Notes: generated by a model not told the origin, from the sequence alone. Counted from the stretch's first letter, positions 24,913-34,541 are shown. The stretch is DNA of 64,000 nt from an uncultured Ruminococcus sp. (GCA_902786965.1 CADAEJ010000001.1:1-64000), one strand, 5' to 3'. Translations and numbers: made by a program.

Positions 24913-27018
24913 CTATTTGTGCAGATCGTTGATCTTACGCAGCTTTTCAAATATTGTATCGCAAAAAGCTGCTGCGAACTCAGTTTTGGTACTTTCAGCA
25001 AAAGCCATAAGGGAGTTCTTATTCTTCGATGGCCTTACAAAGACACGAGTATTCCTGTCACACACAAATACTCCCTCATCACCTACAGCAGTTGTATTTT
25101 CAAGTTTTGAAACACATTCTGAACTAATATTGATATACCTCTGCAAACAGCATACCCTATCGACATCAGCAAGCGCTTTTTTCAGACTTATTCTTTCTTC
25201 ATTAAGGTATCTGCATATCAAAGCCGTTAATAACAAAGCATCGCGCACAAATCCCGCATCGGGCTCACACGCGATCTCACGTGATGAAGCGTCATTTTCA
25301 CCTGCGCTTACTGTGCAGTATCTATATACCCTCCCCTGAAGGTGCTGCGCCATCTTTTCAGCAGCAGATGGGATGCTGTACGGCAAACTAACAGGAATAT
25401 TCTTTGCAAACATTATTTTACAGCCAAGCAGGCAAAGGTGTTCCCAGCGAACATTACCGGTAGACTCGCAATATGCATTAGCAGCTGTAAGATCGTTGGA
25501 TAATTGAAATATGATGTTTTCTCCATTCAGGTCGTTTGCAGGTGAAAAAACACGGTCACAGATCGCTGCTGCAATAATGTCGTTGGTACGGACACTTACA
25601 TTTATCCCTCGCAGTCGTTTCGGCATTATTTCAGATAATCTTCTGCAATAGGCATATTTCTCGCTTTCAGCGGAAATACAAGCTCCGAATTCGCAGACGG
25701 CAGCTGACCTGAATATCTGCGAATCAAAACAATGCGCTATGTCTTCTTCGAGTTTAGCTGTGATCGGCAGTCCGCATTTGTCAACAAATCTGATATCACA
25801 GTTTGCATCGACACCGATGAAAACTCCAATGCACGAATCCGTTCTTTGTACAGCGTAACCAAGCTGTCCTATGGTACACACAGATAGATCCAGAACATCA
25901 ATTCCCGCCGATCTGACACCGCACATAAAAGCCTGTGTCAACACTTCGGAGTTTTCGACCGCACTATGTCCGCAAACGACCCTTTCATTAAGTGAAAGTA
26001 CTGTACCAACGGCTTTTCCAAGTCTTGAATAGATTGAAACATCTGTTGTGCCGTCAAACAAACTACATATCCCATCATCATCAAAATCAAGTGGTTTTTG
26101 TTCTTTCAAGAAGCACACATCTGAATTTGATAGGTCATATGCGGAAACAACGCTATTTTCGGATATATGCGAATTTGACTTTATACTGCTTCCGGCACGT
26201 ATGACAGCACCGTCAGCTATCCAGACTCTGTTCATTATGTGAGAACCGGTCGAAACAAACGAATTCTCGATCGAACAATTTTTGCCTACAACTGCACATT
26301 TACCAATATATGCTCCAATAATTCTTGAACCTTTGCCTATTCTTGCACCATCAGAAATGACGCTGCCGCACCCTACAACAGCGCCGCTGTTTATAGTGAC
26401 ATTTTTACCAATAAAAACGGGCGGGATTATTGTCGCTCCGATAAAATTGCTGTTAGTTTGAGCTGTATATACACTTTCTTTACCGCAAAGCATTTTTGCT
26501 TGACAAGCGAGAAACCCTTTAACATCACGCGGGGGCTCGATCGAAGATTTAGTTTGATCAAGGACTTTAAGACGCTCGGGAACAGATAGCAGCACATCTT
26601 TTTCATCTGTCAAGTGTAATTGCTTGACGCAGTCACCGTCAATTTTTGCAAATACAAATTCTCCCGATTTATCAGTTACGCAGGTATTCTGACCTGCCTG
26701 CTTTATCAGCTCGACAACAGAACTGTCTGAACAGGACAAAGCATCACAAATAAGCAGCGTATCTTCATTAAACACATCTGCACCGGCAAGCTCAACTATG
26801 ATCTTATCTGCATTATCATAGTGCTTAATTGTATTTTGCAGTATTTTGTCGTGTTTTTCAAATAGTACATATACTTTATTAAGACCGGCAGCTATAAGAT
26901 TATCAAGAGTTCTTTCAAGTGCTGTTCTTCCGCACAGATCTATCAAAGCTGCAGACCCCGAGCCTGCAATGATCTCAAGTGTTTTTTCTGCTTTTGGACA
27001 AAGTATTATTCCTGTCAT
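24913..27018 (-). CDS. Degenerate nucleotidyltransferase/hexapeptide-repeat/phosphomannomutase-like fusion
   Basis: A 701-residue protein with the layout of fused sugar-phosphate nucleotidyltransferase/phosphomannomutase-like proteins. Residues 1-190 resemble the nucleotidyltransferase fold (ERTLDNLIAAGLNKVYV), but the GGxGTRL signature is gone. Residues about 195-310 are a clear left-handed beta-helix of hexapeptide repeats (VFIGKNVTINSGAVVG and similar). Residues about 325-701 resemble phosphohexomutases, but the TASHNP phosphoserine loop is replaced by a sequence around GVFIGVDANC. It may bind rather than convert a sugar nucleotide. The ATG at 27018 has GGAGG 7 bases upstream. Function unknown. 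Confidence 0.72.
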   Translation of the reverse strand: MTGIILCPKAEKTLEIIAGSGSAALIDLCGRTALERTLDNLIAAGLNKVYVLFEKHDKILQNTIKHYDNADKIIVELAGADVFNEDTLLICDALSCSDSSVVELIKQAGQNTCVTDKSGEFVFAKIDGDCVKQLHLTDEKDVLLSVPERLKVLDQTKSSIEPPRDVKGFLACQAKMLCGKESVYTAQTNSNFIGATIIPPVFIGKNVTINSGAVVGCGSVISDGARIGKGSRIIGAYIGKCAVVGKNCSIENSFVSTGSHIMNRVWIADGAVIRAGSSIKSNSHISENSVVSAYDLSNSDVCFLKEQKPLDFDDDGICSLFDGTTDVSIYSRLGKAVGTVLSLNERVVCGHSAVENSEVLTQAFMCGVRSAGIDVLDLSVCTIGQLGYAVQRTDSCIGVFIGVDANCDIRFVDKCGLPITAKLEEDIAHCFDSQIFRSAAVCEFGACISAESEKYAYCRRLSEIMPKRLRGINVSVRTNDIIAAAICDRVFSPANDLNGENIIFQLSNDLTAANAYCESTGNVRWEHLCLLGCKIMFAKNIPVSLPYSIPSAAEKMAQHLQGRVYRYCTVSAGENDASSREIACEPDAGFVRDALLLTALICRYLNEERISLKKALADVDRVCCLQRYINISSECVSKLENTTAVGDEGVFVCDRNTRVFVRPSKNKNSLMAFAESTKTEFAAAFCDTIFEKLRKINDLHK

Positions 27019-27111
27019 ATATATGCCTCCGATACTGATGATATGTGTATCACTCATTATTGACAGCATAGCATAATTTAATCATATCAGAAAATTTTTG
27101 ACTTATACCCC

Positions 27112-27140
27112 TTTTCAAACAGAATAAAATATGATATAAT
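27112..27140 (+). promoter_or_regulatory. pcrA promoter
   Basis: TTTTCA, a 17-base spacer and a perfect TATAAT. Its start near 27147 excludes the in-frame ATG at 27145 and supports the pcrA start at 27175. Confidence 0.55.
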
Positions 27141-27174
27141 ATGCTTGAAATTACAAAGGAAGGAGTTAATCCGC

Positions 27175-29544
27175 ATGACTAACAGTTTTACGGAGCTTAA
27201 AAAGAAAGCTCTTGAAAAGTTTTTTTGCACAATGAATCCACAGCAGCAAAAGGCAGTTTTTAAGATGAACGGACCTTTGCTTATTCTTGCAGGAGCAGGC
27301 AGCGGAAAAACTACCGTTCTTATCAACCGTATTGCAAATATGATCTATTTTGGCGATGCTTATAACTGTGATGACGCAGTACCACATACTGATGATGAAT
27401 GCAGATTCCTTGAAAAATACCTGAACAATGAAACGCAAGATACCAAAAGACTGTCTGAGATAGTCGGATCTAACAAAGTATCTGCGTGGAGCATTCTTGC
27501 TATCACATTCACTAATAAAGCGGCTAACGAGCTTAAAAACAGGCTTGCAGCTATGCTTGGTGAGGGCAGCACAGATATCACTGCCGCAACATTCCATTCA
27601 GCTTGCGTAAGGATTTTAAGGCGAGAGTGTGCAGCACTTGGTTACAGCAGCAACTTTACGATATACGATACCGATGATTCTCAAAGAACGATAAAAACAA
27701 TACTTAAAGATCTGGATATTTCAGATAAAATGTTCCCGCCAAAGACTATACTTAATGAAATATCCCGTGCAAAAGATGCCATGACTGATGTTGATACTTA
27801 CGAACAGCAGTCACTGTCAGATTACAGACTTGCAACAATAGCAAAGGTTTACAGAGAATATCAGCACAGGCTTATGCTTGCAAACGCTATGGACTTTGAC
27901 GATATTATCTTTAATACCGTTTTGCTGTTTGAGAATTTTCCTGATGTACTTGACCATTACCAGAACAGATATAAATACATCATGGTCGATGAGTACCAGG
28001 ATACAAATACTGCACAGTTCAGACTCATCGAGCTGCTTGCACGCAAGAACAACAATATTTGTGTTGTAGGCGACGATGACCAGAGCATTTATCGTTTCCG
28101 CGGTGCTACGATCGAGAATATCCTCAGCTTTGAGGAACAATTCGGATGCGATCCCCAGACAGATGTAATCAGGCTTGAACAGAATTACCGTTCAACGCAG
28201 AATATCCTTAGCTGTGCCAATTCCCTTATAAGCAACAACTCCGCAAGAAAGGGCAAAAATCTCTGGACTGATAAGGGCGATGGAGAAAAAGTAACGATAT
28301 ACAAAGCAGTAAACGAAAAGGGCGAGGCACAGTTTATTGCCGATACGATCACCGATGCTGTTGCAGGCGGTGCAAAGTACAGCGATCACGCTGTTTTGTA
28401 CAGATTGAACGCGCAGTCCAACAGTATTGAACGTGCGCTTATGCAAAGCGGTATCCCCTACAAGATCTTCGGCGGACTGAAATTCTATGACCGCAAGGAA
28501 ATAAGAGATGTTCTTGCATATTTGCAGGTCATAAACAATCATGCTGATATGCTAAGGCTGAAACGCATCATCAACGAGCCTAAACGCGGTATCGGCGATG
28601 CTACGGTCGCTTTGCTCGAACAGATATCTTCCGATCTTGGTGAAGATCCTGTTCAGGTAATGAAGAACTCCGAGGAACTTGCACCTATCGCTAAAAGGGC
28701 TAAACAGCTTACAGCTCTTGCAGATATGTTCTATGAGCTTACAGAATTTGCTCAGGACAATACTCTGGAAGATCTTCTGGATGAACTGCTTATTGTCAGC
28801 GGATACGGTGAATATCTCAGGCTTCAGGGCGAAGAAGGTATCGGCCGTCTTGAAAACATTGCCGAACTCAAATCGACTATGGCACAGTATGAAGAAGAAA
28901 ACGAAGAGCCAAGTCTTTCGGAGTTTCTTGAACAGATTTCGCTGTTCACCGATATTGATAATCTTGATGAAAATGCCGATTACGTCGCGCTTATGACAAT
29001 GCATTCCGCAAAGGGACTTGAATTTCCGACTGTATTTGTTGTTGGAATGGAAGAGGGAGTATTCCCGTCATCACGCGTGGAGAGCGATGATGATGTCGAG
29101 GAGGAACGCCGTCTTGCATATGTAGCTATGACACGCGCAGAGAGAAAGCTTTATCTGACAAGAGCGTGTGAAAGAATGCTTTACGGTCATACTGACAGGA
29201 ACAGGAAATCACGCTTCTTAAAAGAAGTTCCCAAGGAACTGGTTGAAAAGGTTGAGCAGGAGGGTGTATCACAAATTGTAAGCTCAGCAGCAAGCAGCTT
29301 CGGAGAAGTCGGTTCTATAAAAAGCATGTCGCTTCGTCAGCAGCTTAATATCAGAAAGAATGAAAAGCCGACTGTTGAAACACAGACTTTTGCCGCAGGT
29401 GACAGGATCAAGCACAAGATATTCGGTGAGGGTACTGTATTGAGTGCAGAACCTATGGGAAATGACACGCTTCTGGAGATCGCTTTTGATTCAAGAGGTA
29501 CAAAAAAACTTATGGCTAACTACGCCAGGATCAAGAAAATATAA
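27175..29544 (+). CDS. pcrA: ATP-dependent DNA helicase PcrA/UvrD
   Basis: A 789-residue superfamily 1A 3'-to-5' helicase for nucleotide excision repair, removal of RecA and rolling-circle replication. Motif I is AGAGSGKTT (residues 39-47), followed by Ia (ITFTNKAANELKNR), II (VDEYQDTN), III (GDDDQSIYRFRGA), IV (RLEQNYRST), V (TMHSAKGLEFPTVFVVG) and VI (VAMTRAERKL). The C-terminal tail ends in a KHKIFGEGTV segment, the RNA polymerase-binding Tudor-like region of PcrA. The start at 27175 has AAAGGAAGGAG upstream. It is monocistronic: own promoter and a terminator after its stop. Confidence 0.97.
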   Translation: MTNSFTELKKKALEKFFCTMNPQQQKAVFKMNGPLLILAGAGSGKTTVLINRIANMIYFGDAYNCDDAVPHTDDECRFLEKYLNNETQDTKRLSEIVGSNKVSAWSILAITFTNKAANELKNRLAAMLGEGSTDITAATFHSACVRILRRECAALGYSSNFTIYDTDDSQRTIKTILKDLDISDKMFPPKTILNEISRAKDAMTDVDTYEQQSLSDYRLATIAKVYREYQHRLMLANAMDFDDIIFNTVLLFENFPDVLDHYQNRYKYIMVDEYQDTNTAQFRLIELLARKNNNICVVGDDDQSIYRFRGATIENILSFEEQFGCDPQTDVIRLEQNYRSTQNILSCANSLISNNSARKGKNLWTDKGDGEKVTIYKAVNEKGEAQFIADTITDAVAGGAKYSDHAVLYRLNAQSNSIERALMQSGIPYKIFGGLKFYDRKEIRDVLAYLQVINNHADMLRLKRIINEPKRGIGDATVALLEQISSDLGEDPVQVMKNSEELAPIAKRAKQLTALADMFYELTEFAQDNTLEDLLDELLIVSGYGEYLRLQGEEGIGRLENIAELKSTMAQYEEENEEPSLSEFLEQISLFTDIDNLDENADYVALMTMHSAKGLEFPTVFVVGMEEGVFPSSRVESDDDVEEERRLAYVAMTRAERKLYLTRACERMLYGHTDRNRKSRFLKEVPKELVEKVEQEGVSQIVSSAASSFGEVGSIKSMSLRQQLNIRKNEKPTVETQTFAAGDRIKHKIFGEGTVLSAEPMGNDTLLEIAFDSRGTKKLMANYARIKKI

Positions 29545-29548
29545 AATA

Positions 29549-29587
29549 AGCCGATGCTTGCATTTTACAACAATGCAGACATCGGCT
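29549..29587. terminator. Bidirectional terminator between pcrA and the LRR/CWB2 gene
   Basis: Stem AGCCGATG/CATCGGCT (8 bp) with an inner GCAT/ATGC pairing, flanked by A/T-rich tails on both sides (AAATAA before, GTTTATTT after). It lies between two convergent genes only 50 bases apart. Confidence 0.8.
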
Positions 29588-29594
29588 GTTTATT

Positions 29595-31354
29595 TCAAGA
29601 AAAGGTTTTGACTATGTCATAAACAGTGTCAGTCGGTACCACACTGATACCGCCAAACACATAAAGCATCTCGTAAGGCTTTGATCTCAGGTATGCGATC
29701 TGTTCGTTGTTTATCTTATTTGAAACAAGCAATAAAGGAGACGAAATTTTTGCAGCATAAACGCCGCCCGCTAAAGCATCGGGAAAATTCATTCCCGTTG
29801 CAGCACAAATACTGTCACCCGCAAACGAACCGCTGAACTCTTTATTGACCTCAATACAGGTCATATATCTGTCCTTACCGGCAACTCTTGTAATGTCCTT
29901 CACACCAAGAGCTGATGCTGCTTTATTCATCATAGCATCTGAGATCACACCTTTTCCGCCTATCACATAAGCGTTCTGTACCCTGCCCTTAAGAAACGAA
30001 AGATACGCAGCTGTATCATTATCAATTTTTCCATCAGTGGGAAGATAAACAATAGGTGCGTATTTCAAAGCAGCAACCGGACCGATCGAAAGGGCATCGG
30101 CATAATTGCCGCCATACACAAAGAAAATATCTGTCGGAGCTTTATAGTACTTTTGTGCGATCGACGCAGCTGTTGCATATCTGTTTTTGCCTGCGATACG
30201 TTCTACTGTAAGCTTTTCTTTTTTCAGCTTTTCCTCGACTGATGAACTAACAGCACCCGTACCTCCGAGAATGATGACTTTTTTTGCACTCAAGCCTTTG
30301 ATCTGGTTCAGTGTTGTATCCGGGAGACTGTCGGTATTAGTCAGCAGGATAGGCGCATCCAAGCGATAGCCGAGCGGAACGCCTGCGAGTGCATCCGCAT
30401 AGCTCATACCGTTGGCAAGGATCACGGTATCCACTGTATGATAGAACGATTTATAGTAAAAGCCTTCCTTTGCGATCTGACAAGCAGTTTCAAATCTGTT
30501 TGCACCTGCAATACGCGCAAAACCCGCATTTACAACACTTATGCCATTCTCCTTTGCGTATTTTTCAAACTTACTGTTCTTGGGACAATAAATAGTTTTT
30601 AGCTTATCACACTTTTCAAACGTATTTGAATACAAATATGAAAAAGGACTTAAAACGGTAACGCTTTCAAGCTGAGTACATTCACTGAAAGCATGATCAC
30701 CAACTTCGCTAACATCAGGGATAACTATGCTTTTTAACCCGCTTTTTGCAAAAGCATACGAATAAATAGCATCAACGCTTTCGGGTAAAACTATATTAGT
30801 AAGGCTCTTACAGCCATAGAATGTATAGTTGTCAATAAACTTGATCCCTTCGGGGATATTTATGCTTTTAAGGCTTTCGCATCCATAAAAAGCCCCTTTG
30901 TCTATATCAACAAGACCATCATACAAAGTTACGTTTTCAAGGCTTTTACAGTTTTTGAATGCATATTTATCGATAACCTTCAATTCCTGCGGAAGCCTGA
31001 TGCTCTTCAGATTAGTGCAGCCCAAAAAAGCGTTTTCACCGATAAATTCAATATGCTTGGACAGCACAAGATCTGTAAGATATGTGTTGCCGGTAAATAT
31101 ATCATCAGCCATCAGTCTAACAGGTTTACCGCCAAGGGTATCGGGGATCGTTATTGTTTTTGCTTTGGTATCACCAACATATTTCTCGACAAACACACAA
31201 GTTTATAAAAACGATAAACAAAATCTCCCTGCTGATAGCTCTCTGCGCTTGCGGTCATGCTTGCCGTATCGTAAAATGTGTTTTGTGACAACAGAGATGC
31301 ACTGCCAAAAAGCAAAACAAGCGTTAACGCAGCTGCCAATAATCTTTTTATCAT
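29595..31354 (-). pseudogene. Frameshifted BspA-type leucine-rich repeat / CWB2 cell-surface protein
   Basis: Two overlapping reading frames make up one surface protein. The first (31354 to 31151) supplies a signal peptide (MIKRLLAAALTLVLLFGSA) and reaches GDFVYRFYK. The second (to 29595, 533 residues from a GTG at 31196 without a ribosome binding site) starts FVEKYVGDTKAKTITIP and holds about seven BspA-type repeats, then three cell wall binding repeats (CWB2, with VERIAGKNRYATA and TRVAGKDRYMT). Restoring one A near 31200 joins the frames smoothly. As written, no secreted full-length product can be made. It has its own promoter and ribosome binding site (AAGGGGAGA). Confidence 0.85.
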
Positions 31355-31389
31355 TTTTTGTCTCCCCTTGTATATATTATCTGAATCAT

Positions 31390-31418
31390 ATTATAACTTT
31401 TCACAAAACGATAATCAA
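31390..31418 (-). promoter_or_regulatory. Promoter of the LRR/CWB2 surface protein gene
   Basis: Minus-strand TTGATT, a 17-base spacer and a perfect TATAAT, with a start near 31383, about 30 bases before the signal-peptide ATG. An intact promoter suggests that the frameshift is recent or a sequencing error. Confidence 0.7.
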
Positions 31419-31472
31419 GCAAATTGTGCTTTTTTAAGCATTTTAAGCTATTTTTAAGATTTATAGCGGCGC

Positions 31473-31509
31473 AAAAAAAGCCGACACCTGCGATAAGCAG
31501 ATATCGGCT
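31473..31509 (-). terminator. Terminator after the four-cysteine small protein gene
   Basis: Imperfect stem between AGCCGA and TCGGCT with an inner CTGC/GCAG pairing, followed on the minus strand by seven T. It lies just after the stop of the gene at 31523. Confidence 0.8.
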
Positions 31510-31522
31510 GAATTTGCTTGGA

Positions 31523-31735
31523 TCAGATAATATCGTCTTCCTGATTAGGAATGTTAAGCTGCTTTTTCGGAACGCGCTTGATAGGGTCATAAACCCATTT
31601 TTTGCACGAATAATCCGCATCTACAAGGCCCATCTTCTCACAAAGAACTTTATTGCCCTCTCTAGAGCGGTTACCATACAAGCAATAAGAGCAGGAAGGC
31701 TCTATTCCATTACCAAAATACTGTTTCTTTGCCAT
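31523..31735 (-). CDS. Small four-cysteine protein of unknown function
   Basis: A 70-residue soluble protein with four cysteines at residues 15, 18, 32 and 44 (CxxC, then single cysteines) and a conserved-looking DYSCKKWVYDP segment followed by a basic stretch. The spacing would fit a zinc or iron-sulfur site. I cannot name the family. The ATG has AAAGGAG upstream, an extended -10 promoter lies at 31786-31794 and a strong terminator follows, so it is a complete single-gene unit and clearly a real gene. Confidence 0.8.
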   Translation of the reverse strand: MAKKQYFGNGIEPSCSYCLYGNRSREGNKVLCEKMGLVDADYSCKKWVYDPIKRVPKKQLNIPNQEDDII

Positions 31736-31785
31736 TTTGACGCAACTCCTTTTATATCAAGTAAAGATACTTTTTATCCTTGTTA

Positions 31786-31794
31786 ATTATATCA
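31786..31794 (-). promoter_or_regulatory. Extended -10 promoter of the small four-cysteine protein gene
   Basis: Minus-strand TGATATAAT (TGn plus perfect TATAAT), overlapping the end of ylbJ. No good -35 is visible. Confidence 0.4.
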
Positions 31795-32871
31795 CACTCT
31801 CTTTGAAAATGCTACCCTTTTCTTTATTTTCAGCAAGAAAATCATCAATATTAGACAAACTGATGGAACAAAATTGTTCATTTTAACGAAAGTCTTTTCA
31901 CTTTCAGCAAACGCCTGCATACTTTCAGGCAGCATTATCTTTTTAAGCCAAAGACAGTTAGCATAAGAAAGTATACACGCAAAAGGTCTTGTGAGCAAAA
32001 AGTATTTCAGCGAGTATCGGTTGGCTGTAAGTGTTTTTATCTGCATAAAAACACATATACCTCCAAATGAACAAACACCCGCAATTACAGGGATCGCTGC
32101 ATACGATGGGCTTTGCAATCCGGACAGGTTTGAAATATCAAGCATCGACCGCAAGAACCTGTCAGCGCCTTTGATACCGACTCTGTGTGATATCATACCC
32201 AGTAAACCATAATGATCAAGTGCAGAGAGAAAGGTGGAAAAGAAAACAATAAGTGTACATACACCTACAAGCGACTTCCCTGCTGACAATACCGAATCAG
32301 TTATGATCTCACTGCTGAAATGTATGCCTGATTTTTTACTTGTAACTTTCAGATCCGCTATTCTGCACACCACAGCAGCGATGATCGCATTGCTTATTGC
32401 GCAGGAAAGAAAGATTATCAAGCCGATCGTTGTGTTTCCATACAATTCAAGTCCCACTACATAGCATAAAAATGCAGGTCCTGCTCCGAAACAGCAGCAC
32501 TGCATTACCTGTGCTGTTGTTACATCAATACACCTTTTATCATACATATCACTGAGAAGTTTAGCCCCGAGCGGATAGCCTGCGATATTTGATATCAAGA
32601 AGATGCTGAATAAGCTCGAAGGCATTCCAAGCACATATCTTGAAAACAGCGAAAACGGCTTTGACAGCAGCCTGTACAGCCCGCTTGAAACTACGATGCC
32701 GGAAACAGCCATAAACGCAAACAGCGAGGGAATAATAATATTCATACACATTTCGATCGAACTTATAATACTTTGTTTAATGTGCACTCCGTCAGTTATC
32801 AGGATCATACAGTACCATATGATAAGCCCTGCCAGAAGATAATACAACAGTTCTTTAAGATATTTTTTCAT
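31792..32871 (-). CDS. ylbJ: YlbJ-like sporulation integral membrane protein
   Basis: A 359-residue polytopic membrane protein with about eight hydrophobic segments. It contains the nucleoside-recognition (Gate) type pattern: IIPSLFAFMAVSGIV near residue 47, SNIAGYPLGAKLL near 95 and CCCFGAGPAFLCYVVG near 125, as in YlbJ. YlbJ is made under sigma E and is needed for spore formation in Bacillus; what it transports is not known. It is transcribed away from the yqfC-yqfD sporulation genes, 102 bases apart. Assignment rests on motif and context; a SpmA/SpmB-type paralogue is the alternative. Confidence 0.8.
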   Translation of the reverse strand: MKKYLKELLYYLLAGLIIWYCMILITDGVHIKQSIISSIEMCMNIIIPSLFAFMAVSGIVVSSGLYRLLSKPFSLFSRYVLGMPSSLFSIFLISNIAGYPLGAKLLSDMYDKRCIDVTTAQVMQCCCFGAGPAFLCYVVGLELYGNTTIGLIIFLSCAISNAIIAAVVCRIADLKVTSKKSGIHFSSEIITDSVLSAGKSLVGVCTLIVFFSTFLSALDHYGLLGMISHRVGIKGADRFLRSMLDISNLSGLQSPSYAAIPVIAGVCSFGGICVFMQIKTLTANRYSLKYFLLTRPFACILSYANCLWLKKIMLPESMQAFAESEKTFVKMNNFVPSVCLILMIFLLKIKKRVAFSKRV

Positions 32872-32973
32872 AGATATACCTCTGCATCAGTTGATATAAA
32901 TATGTATATGTGAACCTGAGGCGCAATATAATTCAATAGGACAACTGCGTTCAATAATACTGCGGAGGATAAA

Positions 32974-33270
32974 ATGATGAACATAAAAAATACGACTCTC
33001 GGATTTGTTGGTAAGGTGAAAGATCTGGCGTATCTTGGCTCTTACGTAACGATCACTGATAATAGATCGGTACTTGTCGAAAACTGCCGCCAGATCTGCG
33101 AGTGCAGCGATATAATGGCAAAAGTAGGTGCTGGTGACTACATTGTTGAGATCTGGGGTAAAGGCTTAAAGCTGTCTGATTATACACAGGACAGCGTTAT
33201 GATAGACGGTATAATAGATAGTGTAAAACTTATCTCAAAGAGCTTCAGAGAAAGACGTGACGGCATATGA
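32974..33270 (+). CDS. yqfC: Sporulation protein YqfC (YabP/YqfC family)
   Basis: A 98-residue protein of the YabP/YqfC family. Family-typical stretches are visible: a short strand pair around LGSYVTITDNRSVLVENC and the C-terminal VEIWGKGLKLSDY. YqfC is a sigma E-dependent sporulation protein of unknown molecular role. GGAGG lies 5 bases before the ATG at 32974; the second ATG codon is equally possible. Its stop overlaps the yqfD start by 4 bases (ATGA), the conserved yqfC-yqfD pair that precedes phoH in spore formers. Confidence 0.9.
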   Translation: MMNIKNTTLGFVGKVKDLAYLGSYVTITDNRSVLVENCRQICECSDIMAKVGAGDYIVEIWGKGLKLSDYTQDSVMIDGIIDSVKLISKSFRERRDGI

Positions 33271-34481
33271 GAAAAAGTCAAAAAAGAAGATATGTACCGT
33301 TTCTTAAAATCAGTTATAAAGTCAGAGGAGGATCGTTCAGCAGACTTTACAAACTTATAAAAAGTGAAAGACTTCACGCTGACAATGTGTGCGAACAAAA
33401 CAGCGAGATCACTGCAAATATACCGTTTTACAGCTGCAAAAGGTTTGAAAGAATATGTGCTGAATGCGGGTGTGAGTCTGAAAGGCTCGAAGATGGAGAC
33501 ATCGTAAAAGCTGTTAAATGGGTACTGCACAGACCGGCGCTGTTCATAGGGCTGATGATGGTTTTATTGCTGATAATGTATTTAAAGAACATTGTGATAA
33601 GATTTGATATAAAGAATGAAAATGAAAAGATACGCTCGGATATTATGAACGTATTGAAAGAGGAAAACATTACAGTTGGTTCATACATACCTGATATTGT
33701 TCTTGTAGATGCTGAAAGAGCTTTAAAGCAGCGCGTTGAGGGTATAAGCTGGGCAGGTATCACGCGCAAAGGCAACAGTCTGATAATTGATGTTATAGAA
33801 AATATCCCGGCAGAAAAAGGAAGCTACAGCCGATTTCCTTCTCACTTGATAGCAACGGAGAATGCAACGGTCGAAAAGGTCATGCTGCTTGATGGACAGC
33901 TCAAAACTGTTATCGGCAGCGGTGTACGCAAGGGTGATATAATCATAAGCGGCATTGTTGAGACTAACAAATCAAAATGGGTCGATGGCAAGGAAGAAGT
34001 TGAAAGCAAAGTAAGGTATACCAGGTCTATGGGAACAGTTGAAGGTACATTTGAAAGAACAGTTGTTTTTGAACAAAACTTTGATGATACTGTAAAAAAG
34101 CAGACAGGAAATGTGTACAGTCAAAAATACCTTCGGCTCTTTTCGGCTGATATTCCATTGTTTTTCAAATCAAAAACAGGGAGTTTTTACACAGATGAAG
34201 AAGTGAATAATGCTCGTGTTTTTGGTAAAGTTCTGCCGTTTGGCATCAGAACGCTTACATTAACGGAATATGACAGAAAACCGATAAGATACAGCAAAGA
34301 GCAAGCATTAGATAAATGCCGTGAGAAAAGTTCTAAATATGAAGAGAACTTCCTATCAGAATATAAGATAAAGAATAAAACTGAATCAATTAAATACACT
34401 GACAAATGTGTAAGATTAGAAATAACTTATTCTCTTTATGGAAACATATGTGAAGAAGCCGCATTTTTTATAAAAAAATAG
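33267..34481 (+). CDS. yqfD: Sporulation protein YqfD
   Basis: A 404-residue sporulation protein of the YqfD family, made in the mother cell in Bacillus. The N-terminal cytoplasmic part (residues 1-85) contains the FSRLYKLIKSE and CKRFERICAECGCESERLEDG segments, one transmembrane helix follows (about 91-111, RPALFIGLMMVLLLIMYL), and the large C-terminal part with the WAGITRKGNSLIIDV stretch lies outside the membrane. Molecular function is unknown. Coupled to yqfC by a 4-base overlap. phoH starts 113 bases later behind its own promoter. Confidence 0.92.
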   Translation: MRKSQKRRYVPFLKISYKVRGGSFSRLYKLIKSERLHADNVCEQNSEITANIPFYSCKRFERICAECGCESERLEDGDIVKAVKWVLHRPALFIGLMMVLLLIMYLKNIVIRFDIKNENEKIRSDIMNVLKEENITVGSYIPDIVLVDAERALKQRVEGISWAGITRKGNSLIIDVIENIPAEKGSYSRFPSHLIATENATVEKVMLLDGQLKTVIGSGVRKGDIIISGIVETNKSKWVDGKEEVESKVRYTRSMGTVEGTFERTVVFEQNFDDTVKKQTGNVYSQKYLRLFSADIPLFFKSKTGSFYTDEEVNNARVFGKVLPFGIRTLTLTEYDRKPIRYSKEQALDKCREKSSKYEENFLSEYKIKNKTESIKYTDKCVRLEITYSLYGNICEEAAFFIKK

Positions 34482-34512
34482 AAAATTTATGTTTAATATG
34501 TACGATTTTTTG

Positions 34513-34541
34513 TTGCAATCGAAAGAAAAATGTGATATACT
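34513..34541 (+). promoter_or_regulatory. Promoter of the phoH-ybeY-era-yqzL-recO-mutS2 run
   Basis: TTGCAA, a 17-base spacer and TATACT, with TG one base before the -10 box (extended -10). Start near 34548, about 47 bases before phoH. Confidence 0.7.

Noticed and set aside
31194..31205. Programmed ribosomal frameshift joining the two halves of the surface protein gene
   Set aside because: There is no slippery heptamer with a following hairpin or pseudoknot at the junction, so a plain 1-base loss is simpler.
32872..32973. Sigma E-type promoter before yqfC (an ATAT-rich -35 and CAATATAAT -10)
   Set aside because: The match to the sigma E consensus is too loose and several alternatives exist in the AT-rich gap; not annotated.
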